From NCBI GenBank assembly GCA_014529385.2, contig CM043944.1, positions 46,045,268-46,109,267 of the forward strand: 64,000 nt of DNA, read 5' to 3'. A program made the position numbers and the translations under genes. The notes under the pieces were generated by a model. It had not been told where the DNA came from and did not search any database. It worked only from the letters and a program-made list of their open reading frames with translations. Shown piece by piece: positions 1 through 11,897 of this stretch. Origin of the DNA: Adiantum capillus-veneris (taxonomy: Eukaryota > Streptophyta > Polypodiopsida > Polypodiales > Pteridaceae). Numbering within the stretch: the stretch's first letter is position 1; every line of letters starts with the position of its first letter.

Positions 1-2152
1 AGATTAGTACATAAACAACTCAGTCTTTGATTCATAACTATACAACATAATAAGAATGAAGTATCATTCCAAATTATACAAAGGTATCAGAACTATCCCA
101 GTTGAATCATCAAGTGTTTTCAAAGTCGGACCTTTTTAAGCGAAGATAGAGTTCTCACATGCATCCATATAGTCAAGACAACAGATATGTTAGACTTGGC
201 TACGTATGGCAGCCTTCAAAGAATCTATCAGTTGTTATCCATGTCAAATTTTTTTTGACTAGCTACTGTCCTGCATATTAAAGTCTCAAGGATTGTTTAT
301 CGTCATATTCTTGCTAGAGTTATTCATATATTTAGCGTCTCTTTTACTATATAATATCTATTTAATGTAAAAATGTCGATTAATCCATATCATTGTGTGT
401 ATTTAAAAAGCTTGCATGCAATGCTCAGTTATGTAATGTCATCCTTAAAATATGTTCCGATGTCGAGCCCTTCAAAGCCAGAATCAACTAGGATTATCAC
501 TTGACCAAGCTAGCCATATCTTGAGACCACGCAAAACCAGAAGAATGTGTTGTAGACCAGATCACTTAACCCGCGAGAACTTAGCAGAATCTTTAATAGG
601 CATGTTTACCCAACAACATATACTTAAGTACCAAAACAAAATCTTCATCAGTAGCAGTTGGATTAATTCTCCAAGTTTTTCCAGCACTATCATATTTCAA
701 TAAGTAATCATTCAATATAATGATAACCTGAGAAGTAATCTATCAAAGAAAAATAAACTAGGGAAAAACAAGCATCACTAACAATCAAGAGCAGCTATAT
801 AACTTCTATCTTGAGTCGTTCCCCAAAAAAACCACAAAGTAGCTCACTGTCGATTGTGATTCTCAATATAACCCTCCAAAATGTGAACCTTAACATTTTG
901 GCAGCATAACCAGTAATGCCACCAAGCTTTCAACATCGGATCAACTAGGGTTATCATTCAACCAATTTTTAAACCAGATATCAAGAATCCTAATGTCACT
1001 GAGTCATCCACTAATTTGTAGCAGATTATGCATTTTTTCCAGCACTATACTACATTCCTATAAAGAGTTCCCTTTGAAACTATAGTAAAAGTTGAACCAT
1101 TAGCTCAGAGAAGAACCAGCCAAAACCAAAAGTGAAATATACATCCTTAGTCCAACAATGTACAAGAAGAATGTTATCTAAACTATTTAGTTCAGTCAAG
1201 CCCAACAAAATGGGAAGAAAAACCCCAGCTTTGCCTTGGTTAGTTGTCCAAACAGAATCATTTATCCAATTAAAAGTTTTCAACCAGAAACCACCTTTAT
1301 GAAGGGTTTATGAAGCATCCCAAATGAAGAGTTCTTTCAATAAACTAAATGTTAAGAAAAAATCATGTTTATAATCACCCAACCGAGCAAGAGTTTTATC
1401 TTAAACATTGAGATAAAAAATATATAAAGCCAGTAAGGTAAACAAGCAAGGTACACATTAAGAACAATGAAAAAACCTTTGAAGTGGAAGCCATCTTAAT
1501 CCTCAACACAGTGGTGGCTGATTGTAGAGCCAAGCACCCCTCGGTAATAATCAGACAAACCCAAGACTAAGTGAAGGGAAGAACCCCTCACCTTGATATA
1601 GGGTTCAGAGAGGCATGCCAGTAGTTGTCACAGCGAGCCAGGTAAGGCCACTCCTTGCAATCCATTCGTGGTGCGTAATCTTCATCGGGATTGTGTGCAA
1701 GCCCTAAGGAGGAGGATATTCTATAAAAAAGGCAGAGCAACAAGCATCATTGGGCCGCTAATCATCACTAGAGGGGAATTAGTGGCGACATGAGGAAAAA
1801 ATGGGAAGGTGACCTATCACTTGATTTCAATGGGTTGAAATTATATGGGACTGCTCCCACCAAGCTTTTTTGTGGTGCATACTTATGGGTTCAAAGATTT
1901 TTTAGGGATTACTCCCACTGAGCTCATATTCAAAGGACTGGTCCATATTGAATCATGCTAACCAAGACATCAGTGTAGCTAATAGGCGGAATCAAGGATC
2001 ATTTTATGAGGTAGTTTACAAGTGTGGCAACAAATATTGAAAAAACCTTGCATTGATTTATGCCAAGAGGTGCTTATAAGAGGCATTCATACGACCATGC
2101 GCACCAAGTCAGCATAGTGAGCCAACAACAAGGAGTTCAAATCTTAGTTTAG
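1..2152. repeat. 2.1-kb direct repeat, copy 1 (left end outside window)
   Basis: The sequence matches 3048-5188 nearly base for base, with scattered substitutions and small indels; for example, a 5-bp insertion near 3125 changes the offset from 3047 to 3052. Homology stops at about 2152, where copy 1 continues into unrelated sequence. Short ORFs such as 452-703 recur at 3504-3752 but have no recognisable domain. I see no coding function. Segmental tandem duplication or an uncharacterised repeat family would both fit. Confidence 0.85.
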
Positions 2153-2933
2153 TAATTAATCTTACGGTGGAGAGCCTTATGCTAAGAGTAGACTACTTGT
2201 AATTATGCAACAAAAGGGTTAGTCCACTGCTAGAAGTAAGTTGGGTACAACATGAGTTGTATACATAGTCTGGGTAGCAATACTACTGAGTTAGTGTAAC
2301 TAGAACTAGCCATCATAGTCAGATGCAGTGACCAAGTATGTGTGTGTGTGTGTTTACCTGCCCTAACCCATCCGCCATACACAATGAGATTTGGCAGTAG
2401 GCCCATTGTGTGTGGGCCTACTGCCTCATTATAAGACGAGTTTGACAAATCTTTAGCATAGAAGCAGCAAGTTGGAGTGTCCTTGAAAAGGGTAGAATTG
2501 TTTGTACTGATACAATATCAGATATCATCTTCAAGGAAGACATTACTCATGTAGGAGTTTTAAGGCTTTGTCAGCTAATTTGAAAAAGTATGGTTGTCAT
2601 TGAGTAGCCTTTGGATGATATACGCCAAGCGTGTCCTCTTGTTCCAAAAAACCATCATATGTGTAATAGGTAGCATGCTCCTGTAATTGTCAAAATACAA
2701 TTTGCTTAAGCATAGGTGAGTAGAATTGGATTAACCTGCTACTTAAAACTGACTGAGCCAGAAAAGACTACAATAGTCGTGAGTAGGAATCCAATCTAAA
2801 GTCAAGGAAAGACCACCTAACACCTGTCAACCAATAAAGGATTTATAGATAGTGGGTCAATCCAAGCCAATAGACAAGAAGTATCCAAAGCCAACATCCC
2901 GGTCCACCCAGTTGCTTGGGAGGGTTTGGTGTT

Positions 2934-2970
<37 letters not shown>

Positions 2971-3047
2971 TGTTTTTTTACTTTAATAAATAAACACACC
3001 AAGGAACAAGACGTTCAAAAGACGACTGGCTATAGATGTCTAGGCAA
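2153..3047. other. spacer between the 2.1-kb repeats, no gene seen
   Basis: About 0.9 kb of AT-rich sequence separates the two copies. It holds a short GT run near 2338-2353 and a longer one at 2937-2969. There is no ORF with a recognisable motif, no retroelement primer site and no terminal inverted repeat. Confidence 0.6.
2937..2969. repeat. (GT)n microsatellite
   Basis: An uninterrupted run of about 16 GT units lies just before the start of the second 2.1-kb repeat. Confidence 0.95.
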
Positions 3048-5188
3048 AGATTAGTACAGAAAAACCTCAGTCTTTGATTCATAACTATACAACATAATGA
3101 GAATGAAGTATCATTCCAAATGAGTTTATACAAAGGTATCAGAACTATCCCAGTTGAATCATCAAGTGTTTTCAAAGTCGGACCTTTTTAAGCGAAGATA
3201 GAGTTCTCACATGCATCCATATAGTCAAGACAACAGATATGTTAGACTTGGCTACGTATGGTAGCCTTCAAAGAATCTATTAGTTGTTTTCCATGTCAAA
3301 TTTTTTTTGACTAGCTACTGTCCTGCATATTAAAGTCTCAAGGATTGTTTATCGTCATATTCTTGCTAGAGTTATTCATATATTTAGCGTCTCTTTTACT
3401 ATATAATATCTATTTAATGTAAAAATGTCGATTAATCCATATCATTGTGTGTATTTAAAAAGCTTGCATGCAATGCTCAGTTATGTAATGTCATCCTTAA
3501 AATATGTGCCGATGTCGAGCCCTTCAAAGCCAGAATCAACTAGGATTATCACTTGACCAAGGTAGCCACATCCAGAGACCACGCAAAACCAGAAGAATGT
3601 GTTGTAGACCGGATCACTTAACCCGCGAGAACTTAGCAAAATCTTTAATAGGCATGTTTACCCAACAACATATACTTAAGTACCAAAACGAAATCTTCAT
3701 CAGTAGCAGTTGGATTAATTCTCCAAGTTTTTCCAGCACTATCATATTGTAATAAGTAATCATTCAATATAATGATAACCCGAGAAGTAATCTATCAAAG
3801 AAAAATAAGCTAGGAAAAAACAAACATCACTAACAATCAAGAGCAGCTATATAACTTCTATCTTGAGTCCTTTCCCAATAAAACCACAAAGTAACTCACT
3901 GTTGATTGTGATTCTCAATATAACCCTCCAGAATGTGAACCTTAACATTTTGGCAGCATAAACAGTAATGCCACCATGCTTTCAACATCAGATCAACTAG
4001 GGTTATCATTCAACCAATTTTTAAGCCAGATATCAAGAATCCTGATGTCACTCAGTCATCCACTAATTTGTAGCAGGTTATGCATTTTTTTTCAGCACTA
4101 TACTACATTCCTATAAAGAGTTCCCTTTGAAACTATAGTAAAAGCTGAACCATCAGCTCAGAGAAGAACCAGACAAAACCAAAAGTGAAATTTACATCCT
4201 TAGTCCAACAATGTACAAGAAGAATGTTTTCTAAACTATTTAGGTTAGTCAAGCCCAACAAAATGGGAAGAAAAACCCAGCTCTGCCTTGGTTAGTTGTC
4301 CAAACGAGATCATTTATCCAATTAAAAGTTTTCAACGAGAAACCACCTTTATGAAGCATCCCAAATGAACAGTTCTTTCAATAAACTAAATGTTAAGAAA
4401 AAATCATGTTTATAATCACCCAACCGAGCAAGGGTTTTATCTTAAACAGTGAGATAAAAAATTTATAAAGCCAGTAAGGTAAACAAGCAAGGTACACATT
4501 AAGAACAGTGAAAAAACCTTTGAAGTGGAAGCCATCCGAATCATTAACACAGTGGTGGCTGACTGTAGAGCCAAGCACCCCTCGGTAATAATCAGACAAA
4601 CCCAAGTCTAAGTGAAGGGAAGAACCCCTCACCTTGATATAGGGTTCAGAGAGGCATGCCAGTAGCTGTCACAACGAGCCAGGTAAGGCCACTCCTTGCA
4701 AGTCATTTGTGGTGTGTAATCTTCATCGGGATTGTGTGCAATCCCTAAAGAGATATTTTATAAAAAAGGCAGAGCAACAGGCATCACCGGGCCGCTAATC
4801 ATCATTAGAGGGGGATCGGTGGCGACAAGAGGAAAAAATGGGAAGGTGACCTATCACTTGATTTCAATGGGTTAAAATTATATGGGAGTGCTCCCACCAA
4901 GCCTTTTTGTGGAGCATACTTATGGGTTTGAAGATTTTTTAGGGATTGCTCCCACTGAGCTCATATTCAAAAGATTGGTCCATATTGAACCATTCTAACC
5001 AAGACAGCAGTGTAGGTAATAGTCGGAATCAAGGATCATTTTATGAGGTAGTTTACAAGTGTGGAAACAAATATTGAAAAAACCTTGCATTGGTTTATGC
5101 CAAGAGGTGCTTATAAGAGGCATTCATACGACCATGCACACCAAGTCAGCATAGTGAGCCAACAACAAGGAGTTCAATTCTTAGTTTA
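3048..5188. repeat. 2.1-kb direct repeat, copy 2
   Basis: This is the second copy of 1-2152. Homology ends at about 5188, immediately before a fragment of LINE reverse transcriptase, so the right breakpoint coincides with a LINE insertion or a rearrangement. No TG...CA ends, primer site or polypurine tract accompanies the pair, so I do not call them LTRs. Confidence 0.85.
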
Positions 5189-5190
5189 GT

Positions 5191-5526
5191 CAAGGGGCCT
5201 TTGGACTCTAGCATGAAGAGAGTGCTCATAAACCTATCCCAAAGGTCATAAGCTATTCTCAACTAAAGCATTGGTGCCCCATCTCTATGATGCATGTGGC
5301 AAATAAAATCATTTCAAAAGCTATCTCCCTTAGGATCTCCCCACTCACTGCTTGATAAAGTCATGTCCCCCCACCAGCAGGGATTCATAAAAGACAGATC
5401 AATATATGACAATATCTTGGCAGCAATGGTTGGCATTGAGTATGCTTCCCTCACTAAGCAAGAGTGCATTCTTCTACAGCTTGACTTGGACAAGGCGTAT
5501 GGCAGGATTATGTGGTTATTCATATA
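5191..5526 (+). pseudogene. L1-type LINE reverse transcriptase fragment
   Basis: From about 5340 the reading frame gives SPHQQGFIKDRSIYDNIL and then LLQLDLDKAYGRI, the conserved RT core of plant L1 LINEs. It is closely related to 28735-28880 of the larger LINE in this window. Upstream sequence from 5191 also matches that LINE but in shifted frames with stops. The fragment lacks endonuclease, the F/YADD box and the 3' end, so it is a truncated relic. Loss of the D of the usual KAYDRI motif (here KAYGRI) agrees with decay. Confidence 0.85.
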
Positions 5527-5908
5527 AGATGTTATGAAATTTGGGTCTCAGGGCTTTACCCCAACAATTTCCCACGTAAAGGCCAATGTGGTCGTGAAAG
5601 AGAAAAGACAAAACCTATACAACGCCATCACAAGTATGACCACAGCCAATGCCCACTGGCTCACTGAATTTGTGTGCATCCAGCTCTAATCGTAGAGAAA
5701 GTATAGAGCGATCGACACCATACTCCTCACCAAAGCCGCACACATCCTGCAGGTATCTCACCATACACTACAAAGTGTCCCTATGCTCAAGGCCAATGTC
5801 AGTCATTGCACAACTAACTGCTCCCACTGCAGATGCACCTACTGCAGATGCACCTACTCCCAAATGCTCATGCAATCCTAGCAATATCTGCCAAGCTGAC
5901 CATCTCAG

Positions 5909-6400
5909 TCAAATCTGGCTCAGATTTCCACTCATGGAAATCCTCTGACACCCGAACTCCAATCCTTGGAATCCATCCTCGTGTCCATCGCATGTCACAT
6001 GCACACCAAGAGCATCTATCTGTCTTGAACCCTGTGTGGTAAGAGCAATGCCTAGCTCTAACTCACACACATAAGCCTCTGTCCTAAGCATATCCATGAA
6101 TGACTGAATCACGGCTGAATCCTCAGCACTCAAGTCATCCATATCTGGCATCATATCCACAAATGACATGCCATGCTGCACAACTCTATGCACAACTAGC
6201 TCAACATGCTCACAAACTAGAGCATCATGCAACCTATCCACAAAGGAGACATGCCTCGTCTCTCTGCATGGTTGCGTACTCACGAAGATTGTGCCGTTTC
6301 GTACGGGATGTACTCGTATCGCATGAATTGTGCCAACACTAGCACCTCTCGCTATGACTAGCTGTCCACGATGCAATGTGAAACTGTGCTCATCCAGCAC
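5909..6400 (-). pseudogene. spacer ORF of the integrase-less copia lineage
   Basis: This 163-residue frame opens with TLHRGQLVIARGA, the gag-pre-integrase end. It then continues into about 110 residues rich in Asp, Met and His that resemble no integrase or RT motif I know. A similar stretch (PCR....FxD.L..VV, FxDML..EA) occurs at 21640-22190. It may encode a linker retained in a deleted element, or may simply be degenerate coding sequence. Confidence 0.45.
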
Positions 6401-6445
6401 TACGTGGCTTCTGCTGTCTCATAACTGACTCACAAAGATCAAGCT

Positions 6446-6637
6446 CTACGTCAAACCTGGCACATGGCGTACATCTCGCAACACGTATGATGCACCATTC
6501 GGCAACAATAGTCTGACATCTCCTGCACCAACTATGTCATGCACTGAACCATCAGCTAGACACACATGTCCAAGCATACCACTAGCATATGTGCTAAACC
6601 ACTCACAACTCGGTGTGACATGAAATCTAGCACTCAA
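6446..6637 (-). pseudogene. copia aspartic protease region
   Basis: The 63-residue frame has FHVTPSCEWFSTY, followed later by GAGDVRLLLPNG and LRDVRHVPGL. This is the standard C-terminal half of copia protease, running into the gag-pre-integrase linker. The catalytic D-S/T-G lies just upstream and is not in this open frame. The frame stops at 6446. Confidence 0.75.
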
Positions 6638-6750
6638 GCAAAGGTGACATCTCCGTCATGCGTAGCCACATACGCTACATCTGCCCCCACATAATCCAAA
6701 GTGATAGCATCCCTCTTGTGCTGTCTCCTGTGCTGTCTCATCCGCCAAAA

Positions 6751-6792
6751 ACAACACCTACGTACATGCCTTGTATGACCACAATGCCAACA
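6751..6792 (-). other. CCHC zinc knuckle of the copia gag
   Basis: On the minus strand the codons give CWHCGHTRHVRRCC, an exact CX2CX4HX4C nucleic-acid-binding knuckle of retroviral-type Gag. The frame continues to about 6650 and ends in a stop before the protease region. Confidence 0.8.
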
Positions 6793-7003
6793 CACAACAT
6801 CTCTATGTTTGCAAGATCATCCTTTGACTATGGGCATCTCTCTAGACTCATTTGTGCCAAAAGCATTGCACAATATTTGCCATAACTCTCTAGCTATACA
6901 TGCATCCAAATCAAATGTGATAGACAGACTCACCAAGGTGTAACATGATCGTCGAACGTGCAAGCGCATCCAAGTCCTCCCACTCATCATCAGTCTTCAT
7001 AGA

Positions 7004-7231
7004 CTATGGCCTATCATCCATGCCCTGTAGTAGCAACACTTGGCCCAATTGAGTCAATGCATCATGCATACCTGCTTTCCAATGCTCAAAGTTTGAACCA
7101 TCAGACTTTGTATGGAAAAGCACAAACCCTGAGAATGATGTACATGCCAAATCCATGGCGATAACTTGTGACAAGACCAGCACAAATCGATCAACTGACA
7201 ATAGCCAAAGCCTGGCTAACTCATACACCAA
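7004..7231 (-). pseudogene. copia gag N-terminal fragment
   Basis: The 75-residue frame contains DGSNFEHWKAGMHDALTQLG, the typical start of copia Gag (target G-x-NF..WK..M...L). The gag frame breaks downstream before the zinc knuckle. No primer-binding site or 5' LTR is found above 7231, so the element is truncated at its 5' side. Confidence 0.7.
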
Positions 7232-8330
7232 GTACTGTCAAAATACAACATAAGTTATCTAAGAGAAGTATCAGCAAATATGGCGATCAATGTAACGGAA
7301 AAAAAAGAGCAAAACCCCTCAAATGATGCCAAAAGACCCAATCTAATCCAAGAGCACTATGTGGTAATCGATGAAACTATCATCAACAATCTCCCTCCTG
7401 AAGAGATTACCACATATATGTCAAATGACGTAATCGGAGGAGCAAACACTCTCACAATGCAATACGAAAACACTATGGAAAAGCAATCACTTAGTGCCAC
7501 ATGCAATCAAAACACTTGCAAACCATGCGCATTAATAAATAAACTCGCAAGAAAAATGCGGCAGAGTTTTGACAATATTTGACTATCTAACCATAATAAC
7601 CATACATGCCATAAACATGCTCAAAACCATGAGCGAATCATGTGCAAAGTCCGCACTCAAGCATACATAAGCTGCCCCAAAGTCTCAACTCCCTAAACTT
7701 GGAAAACAATCCTGTCATCCGAAACACAAAGTGAATCAACCACACTCTACAAGCGAGGCATATACTAGCATAAACTTGGATGCAAACCAGCCAAAATATG
7801 GCACAAAATCATCCCACATATGCCATTGCAAGGCGAAGAATATCATTGCCGAAAAGCGCACATCATGTGTATCCACATGGCAATGTAAACGAGCATCAAG
7901 CATGTACCAAATATGTATGAAATGAGCATTTGAACCAGCTGAAAATTCAGCTCTCAATCATGCTAAAAATTCTTGTAAAACTCTCTGCAAATCCGTGCAC
8001 GACACTCTTGAAATCTGCTTAATCGCACAAGTCACATAACCTGTGATGAATCCGACTGTCGAATCCTGAGAGTCCACAAAAATGCATACATCCACAAAGT
8101 ATTCTCAACGTATGCGCATAAATTTGTTGAAAATTTCAACCCACGCTCTCTTCACTGAGAGAAAAACATCAATGCATAAAACAAGAGAATGACAAAGCTC
8201 AATTTGAGCTCTCCGAATGTAGCAAATCACCACAATAGGCATACATAATCTTCAATTTTTGAATACCCTACAGTCGGTCAGCCCTTATCTCCCAAACTGT
8301 TCAAAATTTGCAAAAACTTCCTTCTGTAAA
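7232..8330. other. intergenic sequence, nothing identified
   Basis: About 1.1 kb lies between the copia gag fragment and the gypsy 5' LTR. The frames at 7280-7582 and 7731-7925 have no domain similarity that I can recognise. It could be the decayed 5' end of the minus-strand copia element. Confidence 0.5.
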
Positions 8331-9288
8331 TGTTGACCGCTGGGTCAACAACACAACATAACTCAAGTTTTGTACCAAAGTCTTATCTTATGCGAGTTAT
8401 GAAATGCTGCGGATTATGGCTATAAACATCATTTGTAATGAGTAGTTATTCTAGTTTCAGAAGTCGGGGTGCAATGGCACTTCCAGATTGTAAATACAAA
8501 GCCATTTGACCCTTTCAACCCCATTTTTTGTTAAACCTAAGGTAGCCTTAGTATATAAGGTACCTAGGTCATTTTGTAAAAAAAGACTTTTATCATAATC
8601 AAACTTAGCGCTGCCGTCTACTGTGTGTGAGAGAGAAAGAGAGTGAGCGTGAGCTTCATCCTCTCGCTACGCCCGGCTCGCTCAACACATTGGAGATCCA
8701 ACTGCACCATTGTTGTAGGCTCGAGGAGAGCTACGCGACAACGCCAAGCATTCCACGCGAGACGAAGCGCACACGCCGACGCATCTACGAGCTATTTGTG
8801 GCCGTAAGTGTATCAAACGATGTCTGTTTTCTGCGTGCTAGTGGTCTATAGAATCGTGGCGACATAAGCTATGCATAGGTACTCATAAATTTCAGTTTCG
8901 GGCACTTTCAAAATTCGGCTCTGTCATCCTACGCGTTTTCCGCAGATGGGTTTAGAGTGAGGGTTTTGAGTGTAGAAGCTTAGGGACAGGTGTATCCTAG
9001 TGAGGGGATGGTGTTCCTTAAGTTTCCTACGAATCTGGCATGATTAGGTGAGTTACCTTCCGTATGTGTGTATGTGGCTAGGTGGTGTAGTTGAGAGCAG
9101 TGAGGTTCTTGATTGTGGTTTAGTTGGCCTTCCAGAGTGTTGTATGTGTAGGATGGTCTCAGCCTGACAAGCTTAAGAGATTTCCTCCGTGTGCCTATCG
9201 TGTCATCTGTGTCCTAGATTGACATTATGTTGATCTAGGTAGTGTTTGCATGCACTTCATGGGTGTGTGAGTCTCGCTCCGTCCAACA
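8331..9288 (+). repeat. gypsy 5' LTR
   Basis: The LTR starts TGTTGACC and ends CCAACA one base before the primer site. The first 20 bases form an inverted repeat (TGTTGACC / GGTCAACA). A TATA-like tatataa at 8552-8558 is a plausible promoter core. No second copy is in the window, so the left boundary rests on the terminal motif only. Confidence 0.65.
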
Positions 9289-9289
9289 T

Positions 9290-9307
9290 TGGCGCCGCTG
9301 CCGGGGA
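9290..9307 (+). promoter_or_regulatory. primer-binding site, tRNA-Asp type
   Basis: TGGCGCCGCTGCCGGGGA lies one base after the LTR end. Apart from one base it matches the primer site typical of plant Athila-like gypsy elements, which use the 3' end of tRNA-Asp to prime minus-strand DNA synthesis. Confidence 0.85.
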
Positions 9308-9309
9308 CA

Positions 9310-11890
9310 CAAGGACCTAAGTAGGTTTCCTACTAACACTCGTGTGATGGTTGCTTGATTTAGTTTCGGCTAAAGAAAGCATTTTTCTTAAGTGGATCCG
9401 GAAGAGGATATTCCGTGATCAAGTGGATAGCCAGGAAGTGTGTGTCTTGCCGAGGGTCTGTGACTAGATAGGTTTAGTTAGGATCTGTGGATTAGAGTAG
9501 TTGTTGGTGGTCGAGTGATTTGTGAGGTAAAAGCGTTTACTAGTCCGTGTGTGGTAGTGAAGCGTTTTTCTACTCATAGGTGCAAAACCCCATATGATTT
9601 GTAGGAGTAGCTTTAGGTAAGTGATCCGATTCTGATCTAGAGCTATTCAGCACTGTGAATTATTTGCTAACGTGCTTGATTGCATTTGAAATCATGGAAA
9701 AGTGTGCTTTTGAAGGTAAAAATGCATTAAACAAGCTTTTGTGGACATTTTTGTATGATTGACTGATGCTGTGCATATAAAAGAGCATTTGCAAGGGTTC
9801 TGTGAAGAAAACCTGCAATTCTGTAAACATAGACATCCTACGCGTAGGATGTCTCAAGGGGGTTCTGGAGACCAAATTTGAAAATTCTGACTGCACCAGT
9901 GGGTTCAGAGGGTAGGTTTTACCCTAGTAACATATTGACTTGAGTTTTTTTTCCTATTTTTGTTGACCAAAAGCCAAAAGGCGGAGTTAGAAAACGTAAA
10001 CTTTTAGAAAAGGCTTAAATTGAGTGATTTTTGCATGTTTTTGCAATTGTGAAGCATACTTGCACTTGCTGAGAGCATAAGGAAGCATCAAGGACACTTC
10101 AGTCTGAAAAAATCAGCAGTAGACATCCTACGCGTAGGATGTGTACGTGGTGATCTGGTGGAAATTTTGAAATTCTAAGTTGACCAGTGTGTTCAGAAGG
10201 TAGGTTTTACCCTATTTTCAGCTGGAAAGTGGAAATTTGACCACATCTTGACAGGATAAGGCTAGATAGAAATTGCCAGACATCCTACCCAAATTGTGTC
10301 CAAGGCATAATTTTTGAGACCAAACCATAGGGTGACTTCATGTGCATGTTATACATGATGTTTTGAGTGCATGTGATAAATTTCATCTCATTTGGGTCAG
10401 TGAAAGGGAAGATTGAACAGACTTTAGCATTTTTGACTGAAAAAGGCAAGAACAGCTAAAATTTGGGACTTTTGACATCCAAACCAAAATCTAAGCATAC
10501 CACTGGGTTACTGACATCAAGGGGAAGCTGTGGGACAAGTCTGGGGTCAAACAGGCCAAAAAGACATCCTACGTGTAGGATGTCTTCTTTGTGATTTTGG
10601 ACTCTAAACAAAATTCTGAGCATACCACAGTGATCAGCACCTTAAGGAGAGTCTGTGGTTCAAATTTGGGGCAATTCTGAGCAGTTATACATCCTACGCG
10701 TAGGATGTCTAAGGCATGATTTAAAGGCCAAATTCAAACTGTGGACATAGCAGGGTGTTGTATAGCCTTAGGCAAGCCTCCTAGTCAATTTTGGCCCAAT
10801 TTGGAGTTTATTTGACTTGGGAATTCATCAGAACAGACATCAGGCTTCTGGAACAGATTCTTGATCATTTGACCAGCCTATAGGTGTCAGAATCAAAAAG
10901 TAAAAATAGCTGTGAGATTAGCACATCAAGGGGAAGCTACAGTGCAAGTTTGAGCTGAAACATAACAAAAAGACATCCTACGCGTAGGATGTCTCCAGGG
11001 TCATAAAGTGGTCAAAATTCTACTTTGGCTATATAGGGAGGTTCTAAGTGTCTCAAGGATTCCAGAACTTGTTTTCAAAAGTGAATTTGGACCTTGTTTA
11101 GCCTATTCACCAAGCAAAGACAAGAATTGTTAGACATCCTACTCTTGGAGTGCACTAGAAGCTTATGCAGCCCAAATCTTGACCTATTGGCATCCAAATT
11201 CAATTTTGAGCATACCATTGGATTGCTGAGCACTAGGAGAATCTTGGGATCAAGTTTGGACAAAATCTGAACAGTTAGACATCCTACGCGTAGGATGTCT
11301 CCAGCTTGATTTAGGACTCCAAACCAACTTATGAGCACACCATTGTGATCAGCACATCAAGGAGAAGCTGGGGTGAAAATTTCAAGTCATTCTGAGCAAA
11401 AAGACCATTGTGTTGCTGGACTTAAGGGGAGTCTCTGGACCAAATTTTGTTAAATTCTGAGCATATAGACATCCTACGCGTAGGATGTCTCTAGGCCAGT
11501 TTTAGGGTCCAACTGTAATTTTGACCATATAGGAGTGTTCACAGTGTCACAGAGATCCCAAATCTTCTTTCAAAATTGAATTTGGACTCATTTTGACCAT
11601 TCTAAACTGCAATTCATTGTTTTGGCCATAACTTTCACAAACGGTATCGGATTGAAAAAAGTTTTTATATCAAAACGTAGCCTGAGAGCGGCTCTACAGA
11701 TCTTAGAGCAAAAAAACATCATTTAAGGCCTCAAAATTCATCCGGAAGTCAAGGGTGTCTAAAAGCGACAATTTGCAAGAATTGTGACGAAACGGTTGCG
11801 GTTTTGGACATAGTTTCGACTTTTCCCTGACCAAAGCACTTGAACACAGTGTACTAAGTCTACTTGAACCAAGCTAAAGCTCTTAAGCCC
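9310..11890 (+). repeat. gypsy leader with diverged tandem units, each carrying a 24-bp palindrome
   Basis: Between primer site and gag lie repeated blocks that share phrases such as 'atcaaggggaagct'. A perfect palindrome with core ACATCCTACGCGTAGGATGT occurs at 9831-9854, 10971-10994, 11277-11300 and 11467-11490. Near-perfect copies are at 10121-10144, 10562-10585 and 10687-10710, and two half-decayed copies are at about 10278 and 11132. Spacing is 125-290 bp. No open frame of note covers the region. Confidence 0.85.
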
Positions 11891-11897
11891 AGAAATC

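Larger units (their letters stand above)
5540..7231 (-). mobile_element. Ty1/copia remnant lacking integrase and reverse transcriptase
   Basis: Read on the minus strand the order is gag N-terminus (7231-7004), CCHC zinc knuckle (6792-6751), aspartic protease region (6637-6446), a spacer ORF (6400-5909), a short RNase-H-like tail (about 5860-5700), then a polypurine tract (5577-5567) and the start of an LTR (TGTTGGGG, ending at 5566 on the plus strand). No integrase HHCC/DDE or RT YxDD segment lies between protease and tail. The LTR is cut off at about 5540. A plus-strand relative at 19665-22600 has the same order, so the shortened layout may belong to a non-autonomous lineage. Confidence 0.65.

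Noticed and set aside
1-5188. The 2.1-kb repeats as LTRs of one retrotransposon
   Set aside because: There are no TG...CA ends, primer site, polypurine tract or coding internal region. The 0.9-kb spacer is unremarkable.
5314-5523. Minus-strand ORF opposite the LINE fragment
   Set aside because: It is the shadow of the plus-strand RT sequence, which has clear motifs.
9310-11890. Palindrome array as a CRISPR-like array
   Set aside because: Spacing is irregular, the spacers are mutually similar, no cas genes are present and the context is a plant retrotransposon leader.
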